This document shows positions 14,034 to 18,683 of a stretch of DNA of 18,683 bases, one piece after another. The notes beneath the pieces are model-generated. The model was given only the letters and a program-made list of their open reading frames with translations. It was not told the origin of the DNA and searched no databases. The stretch comes from UBA10205 sp964373815. GTDB lineage: Archaea; Iainarchaeota; Iainarchaeia; Iainarchaeales; Iainarchaeaceae. A program made the translations under genes and the position numbers. How positions within the stretch are numbered: position 1 is the stretch's first letter; each line of letters begins with the position of its first letter. The stretch spans positions 1-18,683 of the forward strand of contig CAYJWI010000018.1 in assembly GCA_964373815.1 (NCBI GenBank). The letters run 5' to 3'.

Positions 14034-14567
14034 GTCAACTAGGATAATGTTCAATTTTCCTTTCCGGTCGATAGAATCCGCGAGGAATTGGTCTGCCCCG
14101 AAATCAAGTGATATTTCAAGCGCAGAGCAATTTTTCGTGAACTCTTCAAGAACTTCCATTGCCATTGCATGTGCTTTTTCCATTGTCACATGGTTTTCAG
14201 CAAGGAAAATTTTCATCCTCCTGTTCTTCCTCAATTCCACGAAATCCTCAAGCGAAGGCCTGTCATAATATCTTTCAACTCTCTTCCCCCTAACGCTTGG
14301 ATACCTCTTTGAAAGGAAAAAATTATATGTGCTGGGACGAATTTCCAGGTGCAATTCTTCCAAAGCATTTCTTCTTTTCCTCTCAGTTTCCAAATCTCCC
14401 CTTCCCTTTATTGCAAGCCTCCTTCCGCCCACCCTTGGCGTTTTGAATATCACTCTGTGAAAAGGCAATCCGAGAATTTTTACCGCATCCCTTAGGAGCG
14501 GCCTTGTGCCTAGGACAAGCGCGGTCCTTTTCACAGCCCTCGTGAATTTGTTCGGCTTCACTTGCAT
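14028..14567 (-). CDS. Hypothetical basic protein
   Basis: This 179-residue protein has a strongly basic N-terminal two-thirds (many Arg/Lys, for example GGRRLAIKGRGDLETERKRRN) and a more acidic, mixed alpha/beta C-terminal third ending in the strand KLNIILVDI. The N-terminal charge suggests nucleic-acid binding, but no known fold is recognised. The ATG lies within the last 10 bases of the preceding gene and has a GGTGA immediately upstream, so it is translationally coupled to the Cys-rich surface protein gene. It is the last gene of a three-gene unit starting at 15740. Function unknown. Confidence 0.65.
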   Translation of the reverse strand: MQVKPNKFTRAVKRTALVLGTRPLLRDAVKILGLPFHRVIFKTPRVGGRRLAIKGRGDLETERKRRNALEELHLEIRPSTYNFFLSKRYPSVRGKRVERYYDRPSLEDFVELRKNRRMKIFLAENHVTMEKAHAMAMEVLEEFTKNCSALEISLDFGADQFLADSIDRKGKLNIILVDI

Positions 14568-15493
14568 TCACCGTTCACTGGCTCTTTTTCCGTGTAAACC
14601 CCGCCGGGGGATGATTCCTTTATTTGCGCGGATGTTAGCCCTTTTTGCTGCCATCTGGTACTGCACTCGAACCCGAACTCGCACCCCGAGCAGAGGTGCT
14701 GCGTCCTGCATTTCCCGCCTTCGAGCGAAGTGCTACCCTTTTGTGTTGCAGAACAGCTTTGCGCAACCGCGTCACTCACTTCGAATTCCTTTTCCGAGAA
14801 TGCTATGCCGGAATCCTCCCCCTCCGCAATTATTTTCACCAAATATTTTCCGGAAAGGTCAGGGGAGAGTTGCTGGCTTATTTTCATGGAAACATCCGGG
14901 CCGAGCCTGCCTATTTTCCCGGAAAAGTCCTGCGCGAGGAGCAGGGTTTCCTTGTTGTTTTCGCTTCTTTTCCTGTAAATTTTTACAGCATAACCTGCAT
15001 CCACCGCATCAAGGCTCCCGTTGTTCACTATTTCCGCAGAGAGGCTCGCTGCCTGCTTTAGCGAAAGCTTTTCAGGCAATGACACTGCGCGTATTTCCAG
15101 GTTCGCCGGCTTTTCTCCGAAGTAGAGCACGCAGTCGCTTATCCCGCCTTTCTTCTTGCACCTTGAATAAATGTTCTCGAGCACATCAGCGGAAACCGAA
15201 ACGCTCCTCGGCCCGATTTTCATGCTTGTGCCGGCGCATGAGGCGCTGCTCGAGCACTCGAACCTAACGCTCCTGGAAGCAGTATCAAAACCCTTTCCGC
15301 TAAGCCCAGTGCCGGCCTTGAGCGCTGCCTGGATATTGTGCAGCTTTCCCTCGTTCGCCTCTGCATAATCGAGCGAGTTCCTGATTTCCTTTATTGCCGC
15401 ATCATTGCCCTGCAGGAAGTACCCCGCGGCGATATAAATCAGCACAGCCGCGACCACGACGACGCCGAAAAGCCTGAAAACCGAGCCTTCCAT
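14558..15493 (-). CDS. Membrane-anchored Cys-rich exported protein with CARDB/Ig-like domain
   Basis: Encodes about 311 residues. The N-terminal MEGSVFRLFG precedes one hydrophobic helix (residues about 10-29), which would anchor the protein with the rest outside the cell. A helical stretch at 32-60 and a small Cys-containing domain at 70-115 follow, with two closely spaced Cys pairs. Residues about 125-235 (PANLEIRAVSLPEKLSLKQ...EIVNNGS) look like a CARDB-type Ig fold. The C-terminal 70 residues hold six more Cys (QSC, GKC, HLC, SGC, FEC, GEC). The even count suggests disulfides. Start ATG 15493 is chosen because GGTGAG lies 3 nt upstream; the open frame extends 27 low-complexity residues further, inside the previous gene. 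It may be a pilin-like or surface protein. Confidence 0.72.
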   Translation of the reverse strand: MEGSVFRLFGVVVVAAVLIYIAAGYFLQGNDAAIKEIRNSLDYAEANEGKLHNIQAALKAGTGLSGKGFDTASRSVRFECSSSASCAGTSMKIGPRSVSVSADVLENIYSRCKKKGGISDCVLYFGEKPANLEIRAVSLPEKLSLKQAASLSAEIVNNGSLDAVDAGYAVKIYRKRSENNKETLLLAQDFSGKIGRLGPDVSMKISQQLSPDLSGKYLVKIIAEGEDSGIAFSEKEFEVSDAVAQSCSATQKGSTSLEGGKCRTQHLCSGCEFGFECSTRWQQKGLTSAQIKESSPGGVYTEKEPVNGECK

Positions 15494-15496
15494 TTT

Positions 15497-15502
15497 CTCA
15501 CC
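15497..15502 (-). promoter_or_regulatory. Shine-Dalgarno deciding the start of the Cys-rich protein
   Basis: The minus strand reads GGTGAG 3 nt before the ATG at 15493. Its TGA is at the same time the stop codon of the upstream 80-residue gene (15498-15500), a compact coupling signal. Confidence 0.6.
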
Positions 15503-15740
15503 TTCTCCTCTGCCGCGGCTTGAAGATGCTGTGCACTTCCCATTTCCAGAGCTTTTCGAGTATGAAGCCGACAATCATTGTGACTGCAATCACGACGATG
15601 AGGCTCTGGTAGTCGCCGATGAAGAAGAAATAGCTCTGCTGCTCCGAGCCCCAGACCTTGAATATCGTGAGGAAGAAAACTGTCGCCACAAGCCCTACTG
15701 AAAGGTAGATTATTTTCTCAACCCAGTATGCGATAGCCAT
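15498..15740 (-). CDS. Small hypothetical membrane protein, two TM segments
   Basis: An 80-residue protein with two hydrophobic helices at about residues 9-30 and 43-62 and a strongly basic tail (FKPRQRRR), so the tail is predicted to face the cytoplasm. No family is recognised. It is the first gene of a three-gene minus-strand unit. Its stop is embedded in the ribosome site of the Cys-rich surface protein gene, so the two products are probably made together and may associate in the membrane (inference). A TATA-like element lies 31 nt upstream of the ATG. Confidence 0.65.
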   Translation of the reverse strand: MAIAYWVEKIIYLSVGLVATVFFLTIFKVWGSEQQSYFFFIGDYQSLIVVIAVTMIVGFILEKLWKWEVHSIFKPRQRRR

Positions 15741-15766
15741 GCTAAGGGTAAATGATGGCTGAAGTT

Positions 15767-15775
15767 GTATTTAAT
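15767..15775 (-). promoter_or_regulatory. TATA box of the surface-protein unit
   Basis: The minus strand reads ATTAAATAC, centred 31 nt before the ATG at 15740, in the 63-bp gap after the DNA ligase stop. Confidence 0.45.
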
Positions 15776-15803
15776 CCTGCAAGGCTTTACTGCCCTATGT
15801 TTC

Positions 15804-17648
15804 CTACCCTTCCATGAGCTCTACTTTTCCCTGCTTTTTGTACATCTCAATTATTTCCTTAACCGTGGTGCTCTCTTCAGGCTTTTTTTCGCGGAATTTT
15901 ATCATGCGCGGGAACCTCAACGCATACCCTGTACCGTCCTTGCCCTTTCCCGCGGTGTGCAGGGGGCTGCGCGTTATCTCATCCGCCACCACTTCGATTA
16001 CATAGGCCGGCTTGGCCCACACATCTGGCTCGACTTCAGAATCCACTCGCGCAGGCTTCTGCTTCTGCGCGAGCTTGCTCAGTTTTTTTTCAAGCTCGCA
16101 GAGCATCTCTTCGCTCATGCCTGTGCCGATTTTTGAGACGGATTTGAATGAATCGCTCTCTTCATCATAAACAGCCGTTAGAAGCCCCCCGAGGCCGAAT
16201 TGCGTGCGCTTCCCCCTTCCCTTGAAGTACCCGATTATCGCAACGTCTACAGAGTCATTGAGTTCGCCCTTGTATGAGCGCTTGAGCTTTATCCATGCGT
16301 ACTTCCTTGCGCCTGCGATGTAAGGCGCGCCCAAGTCCTTTGCAATGATGCCCTCGAGCCCGTTCTCGATGCTCTCGAGGAAAAACGCCTCGACTTTTTT
16401 CGGGTCGTCTGTTTCAATGCTTTTTGTAAGTTCTATTGTCTCGCCCGCTGAAATCATTTTCGAGAGCCTCTTTCTCCTTTCGCTAAAAGGCCTCGGCATG
16501 AGGTTCTCGCCGTCCGCATACATAAGATCGAAGGCGAAAAGCCTGAGCGGGAATTCCTCGGCCTTGCCCTTTATCCCGTACTTCCTCTTCCTCTGCATCG
16601 TTACCTGGAACGGGAAATACTGTTCAGTTTCGCTGTTGTAGGCGAGCGCCTCGCCCTCGAAAATCGCATCCTTAGCCTTCACCTGTTTTCTCACACCTTC
16701 CACAACATCAGGCAGCATTTGGGTGATGTTCTCGGACTGCCTAGAAAAAACCGTCACTTCATCCCCTTTCTTGTGGCACTGCACGCGCAGGCCGTCATAC
16801 TTTGCCTCGATTGCGCACTTGCCGAGCTTCCCGATTATTTCCTCGGCGGAAGGGAGCCTCTCGGCGAGAGTCGGCCTTATCGGCACCCCGGGGCTGATGC
16901 TGATTTCTTCAAGCCCCGCGAGCCCTTTTTCCTTCAGCATCCGCGCAATTTCGCCAAGGTCTGAGAAAATATTGTACTTTGCCTCTATAACTTGCCGCAG
17001 CCTCTGCCTAGCCCTCCTTTCGAACTCCTCTTCCCTCTTTTCCTCATTTTTTTCCTTAAGCCCTGCTTCAATTTCCTTAGTGACTTTTTTCTCCTTCAAA
17101 AACTCCTTGAGGTAATTTAGCGCAAGCGCTTCCATTATGGTCGGGTCGCCGATGCCAAGCCTCATGTTGCCGAGCGGGATGCGCGTGATGAACCGTGCCT
17201 CTACCCCGCTTGCGCTGTTGAGCAGCTCTGCGAGCATCTTGAGCTTGGATTCCTGGCTGCCTGCCCCCCGCGCTTCGGAGATTTTCACGAAGTTCTGGAA
17301 GACTTTCTGTATTGAAAGTTTTTCCGAAAAAAGCGAGCTCTGCTTTTTCTTGCTGCCGAGCTTTTCTGCGACCAGGCCAAGATCGCCCACTTCCTTGTAG
17401 GCTCTCCCCACTTCCTCTTTGGTATACCCAAGCGCCTTTGCAATGCCCTGCACGACGAGGTTTTCCCCAAGCCCTGCTTCCGCTGCGAGGTGCTTTGCCC
17501 CAAGCGTGCCCTGCGAGAGGTAAACCGCTTCCTTCACCTCTCCCCTGCCAGCCTTCGAGAGCATTTCTGCGAGTATGGCCGTCATTTCGAGGCGCGAGGA
17601 GACCTTCTCAATCCTGTCAAAATAGCCCGCAAGCTCGGAGAAAAGCAT
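15804..17648 (-). CDS. lig: ATP-dependent DNA ligase (archaeal type)
   Basis: Seals nicks in replication and repair, using ATP through a lysyl-AMP intermediate. At 614 residues it is slightly longer than most archaeal ligases (about 560-600), partly from a charged segment at residues 184-218 rich in Lys/Glu/Arg. The N-terminal helical DNA-binding domain covers 1-250. The nucleotidyltransferase core contains motif I EAKYDGLRVQ with Lys283, then FSRQSENITQMLPDV, FEGEALAYN, FPFQVTMQRKRKYG, LFAFDLMYADGE, EGIIAKDLGAPYIAGARKYAWIKLKRSY. The C-terminal OB domain has VAIIGYFKGRGKR, GLGGLLTAVYD and RFPRMIKFREKKP. All motifs appear intact. A TATA-like element 28 nt upstream suggests a leaderless mRNA. 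Confidence 0.96.
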   Translation of the reverse strand: MLFSELAGYFDRIEKVSSRLEMTAILAEMLSKAGRGEVKEAVYLSQGTLGAKHLAAEAGLGENLVVQGIAKALGYTKEEVGRAYKEVGDLGLVAEKLGSKKKQSSLFSEKLSIQKVFQNFVKISEARGAGSQESKLKMLAELLNSASGVEARFITRIPLGNMRLGIGDPTIMEALALNYLKEFLKEKKVTKEIEAGLKEKNEEKREEEFERRARQRLRQVIEAKYNIFSDLGEIARMLKEKGLAGLEEISISPGVPIRPTLAERLPSAEEIIGKLGKCAIEAKYDGLRVQCHKKGDEVTVFSRQSENITQMLPDVVEGVRKQVKAKDAIFEGEALAYNSETEQYFPFQVTMQRKRKYGIKGKAEEFPLRLFAFDLMYADGENLMPRPFSERRKRLSKMISAGETIELTKSIETDDPKKVEAFFLESIENGLEGIIAKDLGAPYIAGARKYAWIKLKRSYKGELNDSVDVAIIGYFKGRGKRTQFGLGGLLTAVYDEESDSFKSVSKIGTGMSEEMLCELEKKLSKLAQKQKPARVDSEVEPDVWAKPAYVIEVVADEITRSPLHTAGKGKDGTGYALRFPRMIKFREKKPEESTTVKEIIEMYKKQGKVELMEG

Positions 17649-17671
17649 GATACAATTACTTGCTTCAAACG

Positions 17672-17681
17672 CTTAAAATAA
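17672..17681 (-). promoter_or_regulatory. TATA-like promoter of the DNA ligase gene
   Basis: The minus strand reads TTATTTTAAG, centred about 28 nt before the ATG at 17648. No Shine-Dalgarno lies between, so transcription is probably leaderless. Confidence 0.45.
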
Positions 17682-17703
17682 GTTGGTTTTCCCCCTCTCC
17701 CAG

Positions 17704-17712
17704 TTTTTAAAA
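17704..17712 (+). promoter_or_regulatory. TATA box of the tRNA-Pro gene
   Basis: TTTTTAAAA is centred 33 nt upstream of the first base of the mature tRNA (17741), giving a 5' leader of a few nucleotides. Confidence 0.5.
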
Positions 17713-17740
17713 GCATTCTGCCAGAAATAGTCTAAGCCAT

Positions 17741-17860
17741 GGGATTATGGTGTAGCCTGGTCTAGCATACAAGCTTTGGGAAGGTTTTCCGGCAAAACGT
17801 GCTTTTGCAAGGATACCATCGAAAGAGCTTGCGACGGCGGTTCAAATCCGCCTAATCCCA
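17741..17860 (+). tRNA. tRNA-Pro (anticodon UGG), intron-containing
   Basis: The cloverleaf closes fully after removing 45 nt. The acceptor stem GGGATTA/TAATCCC pairs 17741-17747 with 17853-17859, with discriminator A at 17860 and no encoded CCA. The D stem GTGT/GCAT encloses AGCCTGGTCTA. The anticodon stem CAAGC/GCTTG pairs 17770-17774 with 17827-17831, with loop TTTGGG+A and anticodon TGG at 17777-17779. The variable loop is CGAC. The T stem GGCGG/CCGCC surrounds TTCAAAT (17836-17852). Exons are 17741-17780 and 17826-17860, 75 nt in all. The D stem contains two G-U pairs, which is tolerable. It sits between the DNA ligase and the second toxin-antitoxin pair, read from its own TATA box. Confidence 0.95.
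17781..17825 (+). other. Archaeal tRNA intron with bulge-helix-bulge splice motif
   Basis: A 45-nt intron at the canonical position 37/38. Exon TTTG (17775-17778) pairs with intron CGAA (17820-17823) as the 4-bp central helix. The two 3-nt bulges are GGA (17779-17781) and AGA (17824-17826), and cutting after the second base of each gives the exon ends that restore the cloverleaf. The intron body folds as GGT/ACC, TCC/GGA and a 6-bp GCAAAA/TTTTGC hairpin with a 5-nt loop at 17798-17802. Confidence 0.85.
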
Positions 17861-17869
17861 TAAAAATTC

Positions 17870-18142
17870 CTAGCTATAAGTCCGGCCTTTTCTCCTGTCA
17901 ATGTCGTAAATTTTTACCTGCTTCAAATGCCAGTTCACGCAGTACAAAATCCTGTATCTTCCAAGCCTTATCCTGTAATTTGAATCGCTTCCGGCAATTT
18001 TTGTGACATCAAACTCGCTTGCAGGCACTGGGTTGTTTTCGAGTTCGTTCAGGGCATCCCTTATTTGGGTTTGCAATTTTGCCTCTAGCGAGTCTAGGCT
18101 CTTTTGTGCCCTGTTGGCCAACAGTACTGAGAAGCCAGGCAT
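17870..18142 (-). CDS. RelE/ParE-superfamily toxin
   Basis: A 90-residue protein with a clear RelE fold: N-terminal strand FSVLLANRAQKSLDSL, paired helices to about residue 36, the loop NNPVPASEFDVTKIAGSDSNYRIRLGRYRILYCVNW (36-71) with the hallmark YRIRLGRYRILY, and a final strand KIYDIDRRKGRTY. The terminal D-I-D-R-R-K pattern matches RelE toxins that cleave mRNA at the ribosome (inference from family). The ATG at 18142 lies 7 nt after the antitoxin stop. Sequence similarity to the other RelE-type protein at 8381-8641 is low, so the two look like independent modules. It ends just after the tRNA-Pro gene on the opposite strand. Confidence 0.88.
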   Translation of the reverse strand: MPGFSVLLANRAQKSLDSLEAKLQTQIRDALNELENNPVPASEFDVTKIAGSDSNYRIRLGRYRILYCVNWHLKQVKIYDIDRRKGRTYS

Positions 18143-18149
18143 GCTCTTA

Positions 18150-18335
18150 TCACTTGTATTTTGCTTTCACTTCGCTCCATGATCTGAACCTGCCCGCAGA
18201 AAAATCCTTTTCACCCTCTTGGATTGCCCTTGTTTCCGCCCTCGTTGCCTTCTCTTCCTTTACCAGCAGTGCGGAAACTTTCCTGTCTATTTCCCTTAGT
18301 TTTCTATAAATTTGTTTTAGTGCCGTTTGCGCCAT
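18150..18335 (-). CDS. Putative antitoxin of the RelE-type pair
   Basis: A 61-residue, highly charged, helical protein: residues 1-38 carry a heptad-like helix (LKQIYRKLREIDRKVSALLVKEE), and the tail GRFRSWSEVKAKYK resembles the toxin-binding end of RelB-like antitoxins. No DNA-binding fold is obvious, so the identification rests mainly on size, charge and position 7 nt upstream of the toxin. ATG 18335 is supported by a TATA-like element 27 nt upstream. A 6-bp inverted repeat overlaps the start codon and could be an operator. Confidence 0.75.
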   Translation of the reverse strand: MAQTALKQIYRKLREIDRKVSALLVKEEKATRAETRAIQEGEKDFSAGRFRSWSEVKAKYK

Positions 18336-18352
18336 ACAGTATCCTTCTGTAT
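18334..18352. promoter_or_regulatory. Inverted repeat overlapping the antitoxin start codon
   Basis: ATACAG (18334-18339), seven bases, then CTGTAT (18347-18352): perfect 6-bp arms. Position and size suit an autorepression operator; the intervening AAGGA (minus strand) may be the ribosome site. Confidence 0.45.
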
Positions 18353-18357
18353 TTGGA

Positions 18358-18366
18358 GTTAATAAT
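18358..18366 (-). promoter_or_regulatory. TATA box of the second toxin-antitoxin operon
   Basis: The minus strand reads ATTATTAAC, centred 27 nt before the ATG at 18335. Confidence 0.45.
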
Positions 18367-18409
18367 GCTTATTCTGAATTCTGCGGTTAATCGCCTGCAT
18401 CAGCCGTCC

Positions 18410-18428
18410 TTCTTCAATTCCTGCCACA
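18410..18428. repeat. 19-bp direct repeat, copy 1
   Basis: TTCTTCAATTCCTGCCACA, identical to 18556-18574. Read on the minus strand it encodes WQELKK in the frame of the VOC gene and continues in frame to D-G-stop, so it looks like the displaced original end of that gene. Confidence 0.85.
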
Positions 18429-18555
18429 CAACCCTTTCGCCGGTTGGGAGCGACAGTCCCGTCCCAGACGGGACTTTGCTTCGCATTTAACCAACAGCCA
18501 TCTGTTGTGGCGAGGGACCCTGCTTCGCAGGAGCCATGCTTCGCATTAAAGCTAT
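18429..18555. mobile_element. Hairpin-rich 127-bp element between 19-bp direct repeats
   Basis: This stretch has no coding potential and contains four consecutive hairpins: CAACC/GGTTG (18429-18446), AGTCCCGTC/GACGGGACT with a 3-nt loop (18455-18475), CAACAG/CTGTTG with loop CCAT (18492-18507), and CCTGC/GCAGG with loop TTC (18519-18531). TGCTTCGCA occurs three times (18477, 18521, 18537). It is bounded exactly by identical 19-bp repeats. I infer a short non-autonomous palindromic (MITE/REP-like) insertion into the 3' end of the VOC gene. No transposase or longer terminal inverted repeat is seen, so a local duplication is the main alternative. Confidence 0.5.
18455..18475. repeat. Perfect 9-bp hairpin
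   Basis: AGTCCCGTC, CCA, GACGGGACT: the strongest stem-loop in the window, GC-rich and not followed by a T-run on either strand, so it is not a typical terminator. Confidence 0.75.
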
Positions 18556-18683
18556 TTCTTCAATTCCTGCCACAATCCAAGGACATTGCCCTCGCTGTCC
18601 TCGAAGTATGCCGCAAGCCCCATGCCGCCGACGGACATTTTCTCCCTTACGATTTTTCCGCCAGATTTTTTTACTTTTTCAAC
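18552..18683 (-). CDS. C-terminal end of a VOC/glyoxalase-family protein (5' end outside window)
   Basis: Forty-three residues are visible, ending at a TAG (18552-18554). The sequence VREKMSVGGMGLAAYFEDSEGNVLGLWQELKK has the VOC-family finish: a strand, the G-x-x-A-Y-F-E-D-x-E-G-N hairpin carrying the metal-ligand Glu region, and the terminal GLW. Such proteins include glyoxalases, dioxygenases and antibiotic-binding proteins; with only the end visible, the substrate cannot be named. The stop falls at the junction with the hairpin element, and removing one 19-bp repeat plus the element would extend the protein by two residues (DG), suggesting the tail was trimmed by the insertion. Confidence 0.85.
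   Translation of the reverse strand, partial: VEKVKKSGGKIVREKMSVGGMGLAAYFEDSEGNVLGLWQELKK
18556..18574. repeat. 19-bp direct repeat, copy 2 (inside the VOC gene)
   Basis: Identical to 18410-18428. The match stops abruptly at both ends (T versus C on one side, A versus C on the other), as expected for a target-site duplication or a short duplicated gene tail. Confidence 0.85.

Noticed and set aside
14506..15267. A 253-codon plus-strand open frame
   Set aside because: Antisense to the Cys-rich surface protein gene; its own Cys/Arg/Pro/Ser-rich composition is a reverse-complement artefact, whereas the minus-strand frame has an anchor helix, a domain pattern and a Shine-Dalgarno.
15494..15574. 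The 27-residue N-terminal extension of the Cys-rich protein
   Set aside because: It lies entirely in the upstream gene, is low-complexity Ser/Gly, and would precede the anchor helix; the ATG at 15493 has a clear GGTGAG.
18455..18475. An intrinsic (hairpin plus T-run) terminator
   Set aside because: Neither strand has a T-run after the stem, and archaeal termination relies on T-runs rather than hairpins.
18429..18555. A CRISPR array
   Set aside because: The repeated units (TGCTTCGCA) are only 9 bp and unevenly spaced, there are no similar-length spacers, and the long repeat occurs just twice around a hairpin segment.

Overview
The window looks archaeal. Evidence: a complete GatD-GatE tRNA-dependent amidotransferase pair (found only in archaea), an ATP-dependent archaeal-type DNA ligase, a diphthamide-synthesis ATP pyrophosphatase (Dph6), a UbiA-type membrane prenyltransferase relative, a tandem Lrp/AsnC regulator, a proline tRNA with a bulge-helix-bulge intron at position 37/38 and no encoded CCA, and TATA boxes placed about 25-30 nt ahead of start codons, as expected for leaderless archaeal mRNAs. 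Genes are packed tightly on both strands and no gene-free gap exceeds about 220 bp. The content would fit a small-genome DPANN-type archaeon, but the lineage is a guess.

Layout. 1-2231: the end of an unassigned protein, a small membrane protein, a cupin of the type II phosphomannose isomerase kind, a Yip1-like membrane protein and an unknown soluble protein. 2247-7393 (minus): an operon reading asparaginase-like protein > gatD > gatE > NAD(P)HX dehydratase, probably continuing into the unknown gene at 1743-2231. 7433-8350: a class I fructose-1,6-bisphosphatase, divergent from that operon. 8381-8931: a RelE-type toxin with a ribbon-helix-helix-like antitoxin. 8959-9969: a double Lrp regulator, divergent from the UbiA-like gene at 10086-10991. 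11015-11920: a DUF2090 class I aldolase-like protein. 12051-12761: dph6. 12802-14004: an SAH/MTA deaminase-like amidohydrolase. 14028-15740: a three-gene unit with a small membrane protein, an anchored Cys-rich surface protein and a basic unknown protein. 15804-17648: DNA ligase. 17741-17860: tRNA-Pro(UGG) with a 45-nt intron. 17870-18335: a second RelE-type toxin-antitoxin pair. 18410-18574: a hairpin-rich element bounded by 19-bp direct repeats, sitting at the 3' end of a VOC/glyoxalase-family gene that runs off the window.

How the genes work together. GatDE makes Gln-tRNA(Gln) by amidating Glu-tRNA(Gln). The first gene of its operon is an asparaginase relative of GatD that has lost the nucleophilic Thr and the catalytic Lys, which makes it the most intriguing protein here. 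The FBPase and the DUF2090 aldolase-like protein could supply adjacent gluconeogenic steps (inference). The double Lrp protein probably controls itself, since a perfect inverted repeat brackets its own TATA box, and may also control the divergent UbiA-like gene.

No CRISPR array, rRNA or classical transposase gene was found. The best candidates for something undescribed are the degenerate asparaginase in the gatDE operon and the repeat-bounded hairpin element in the VOC gene.
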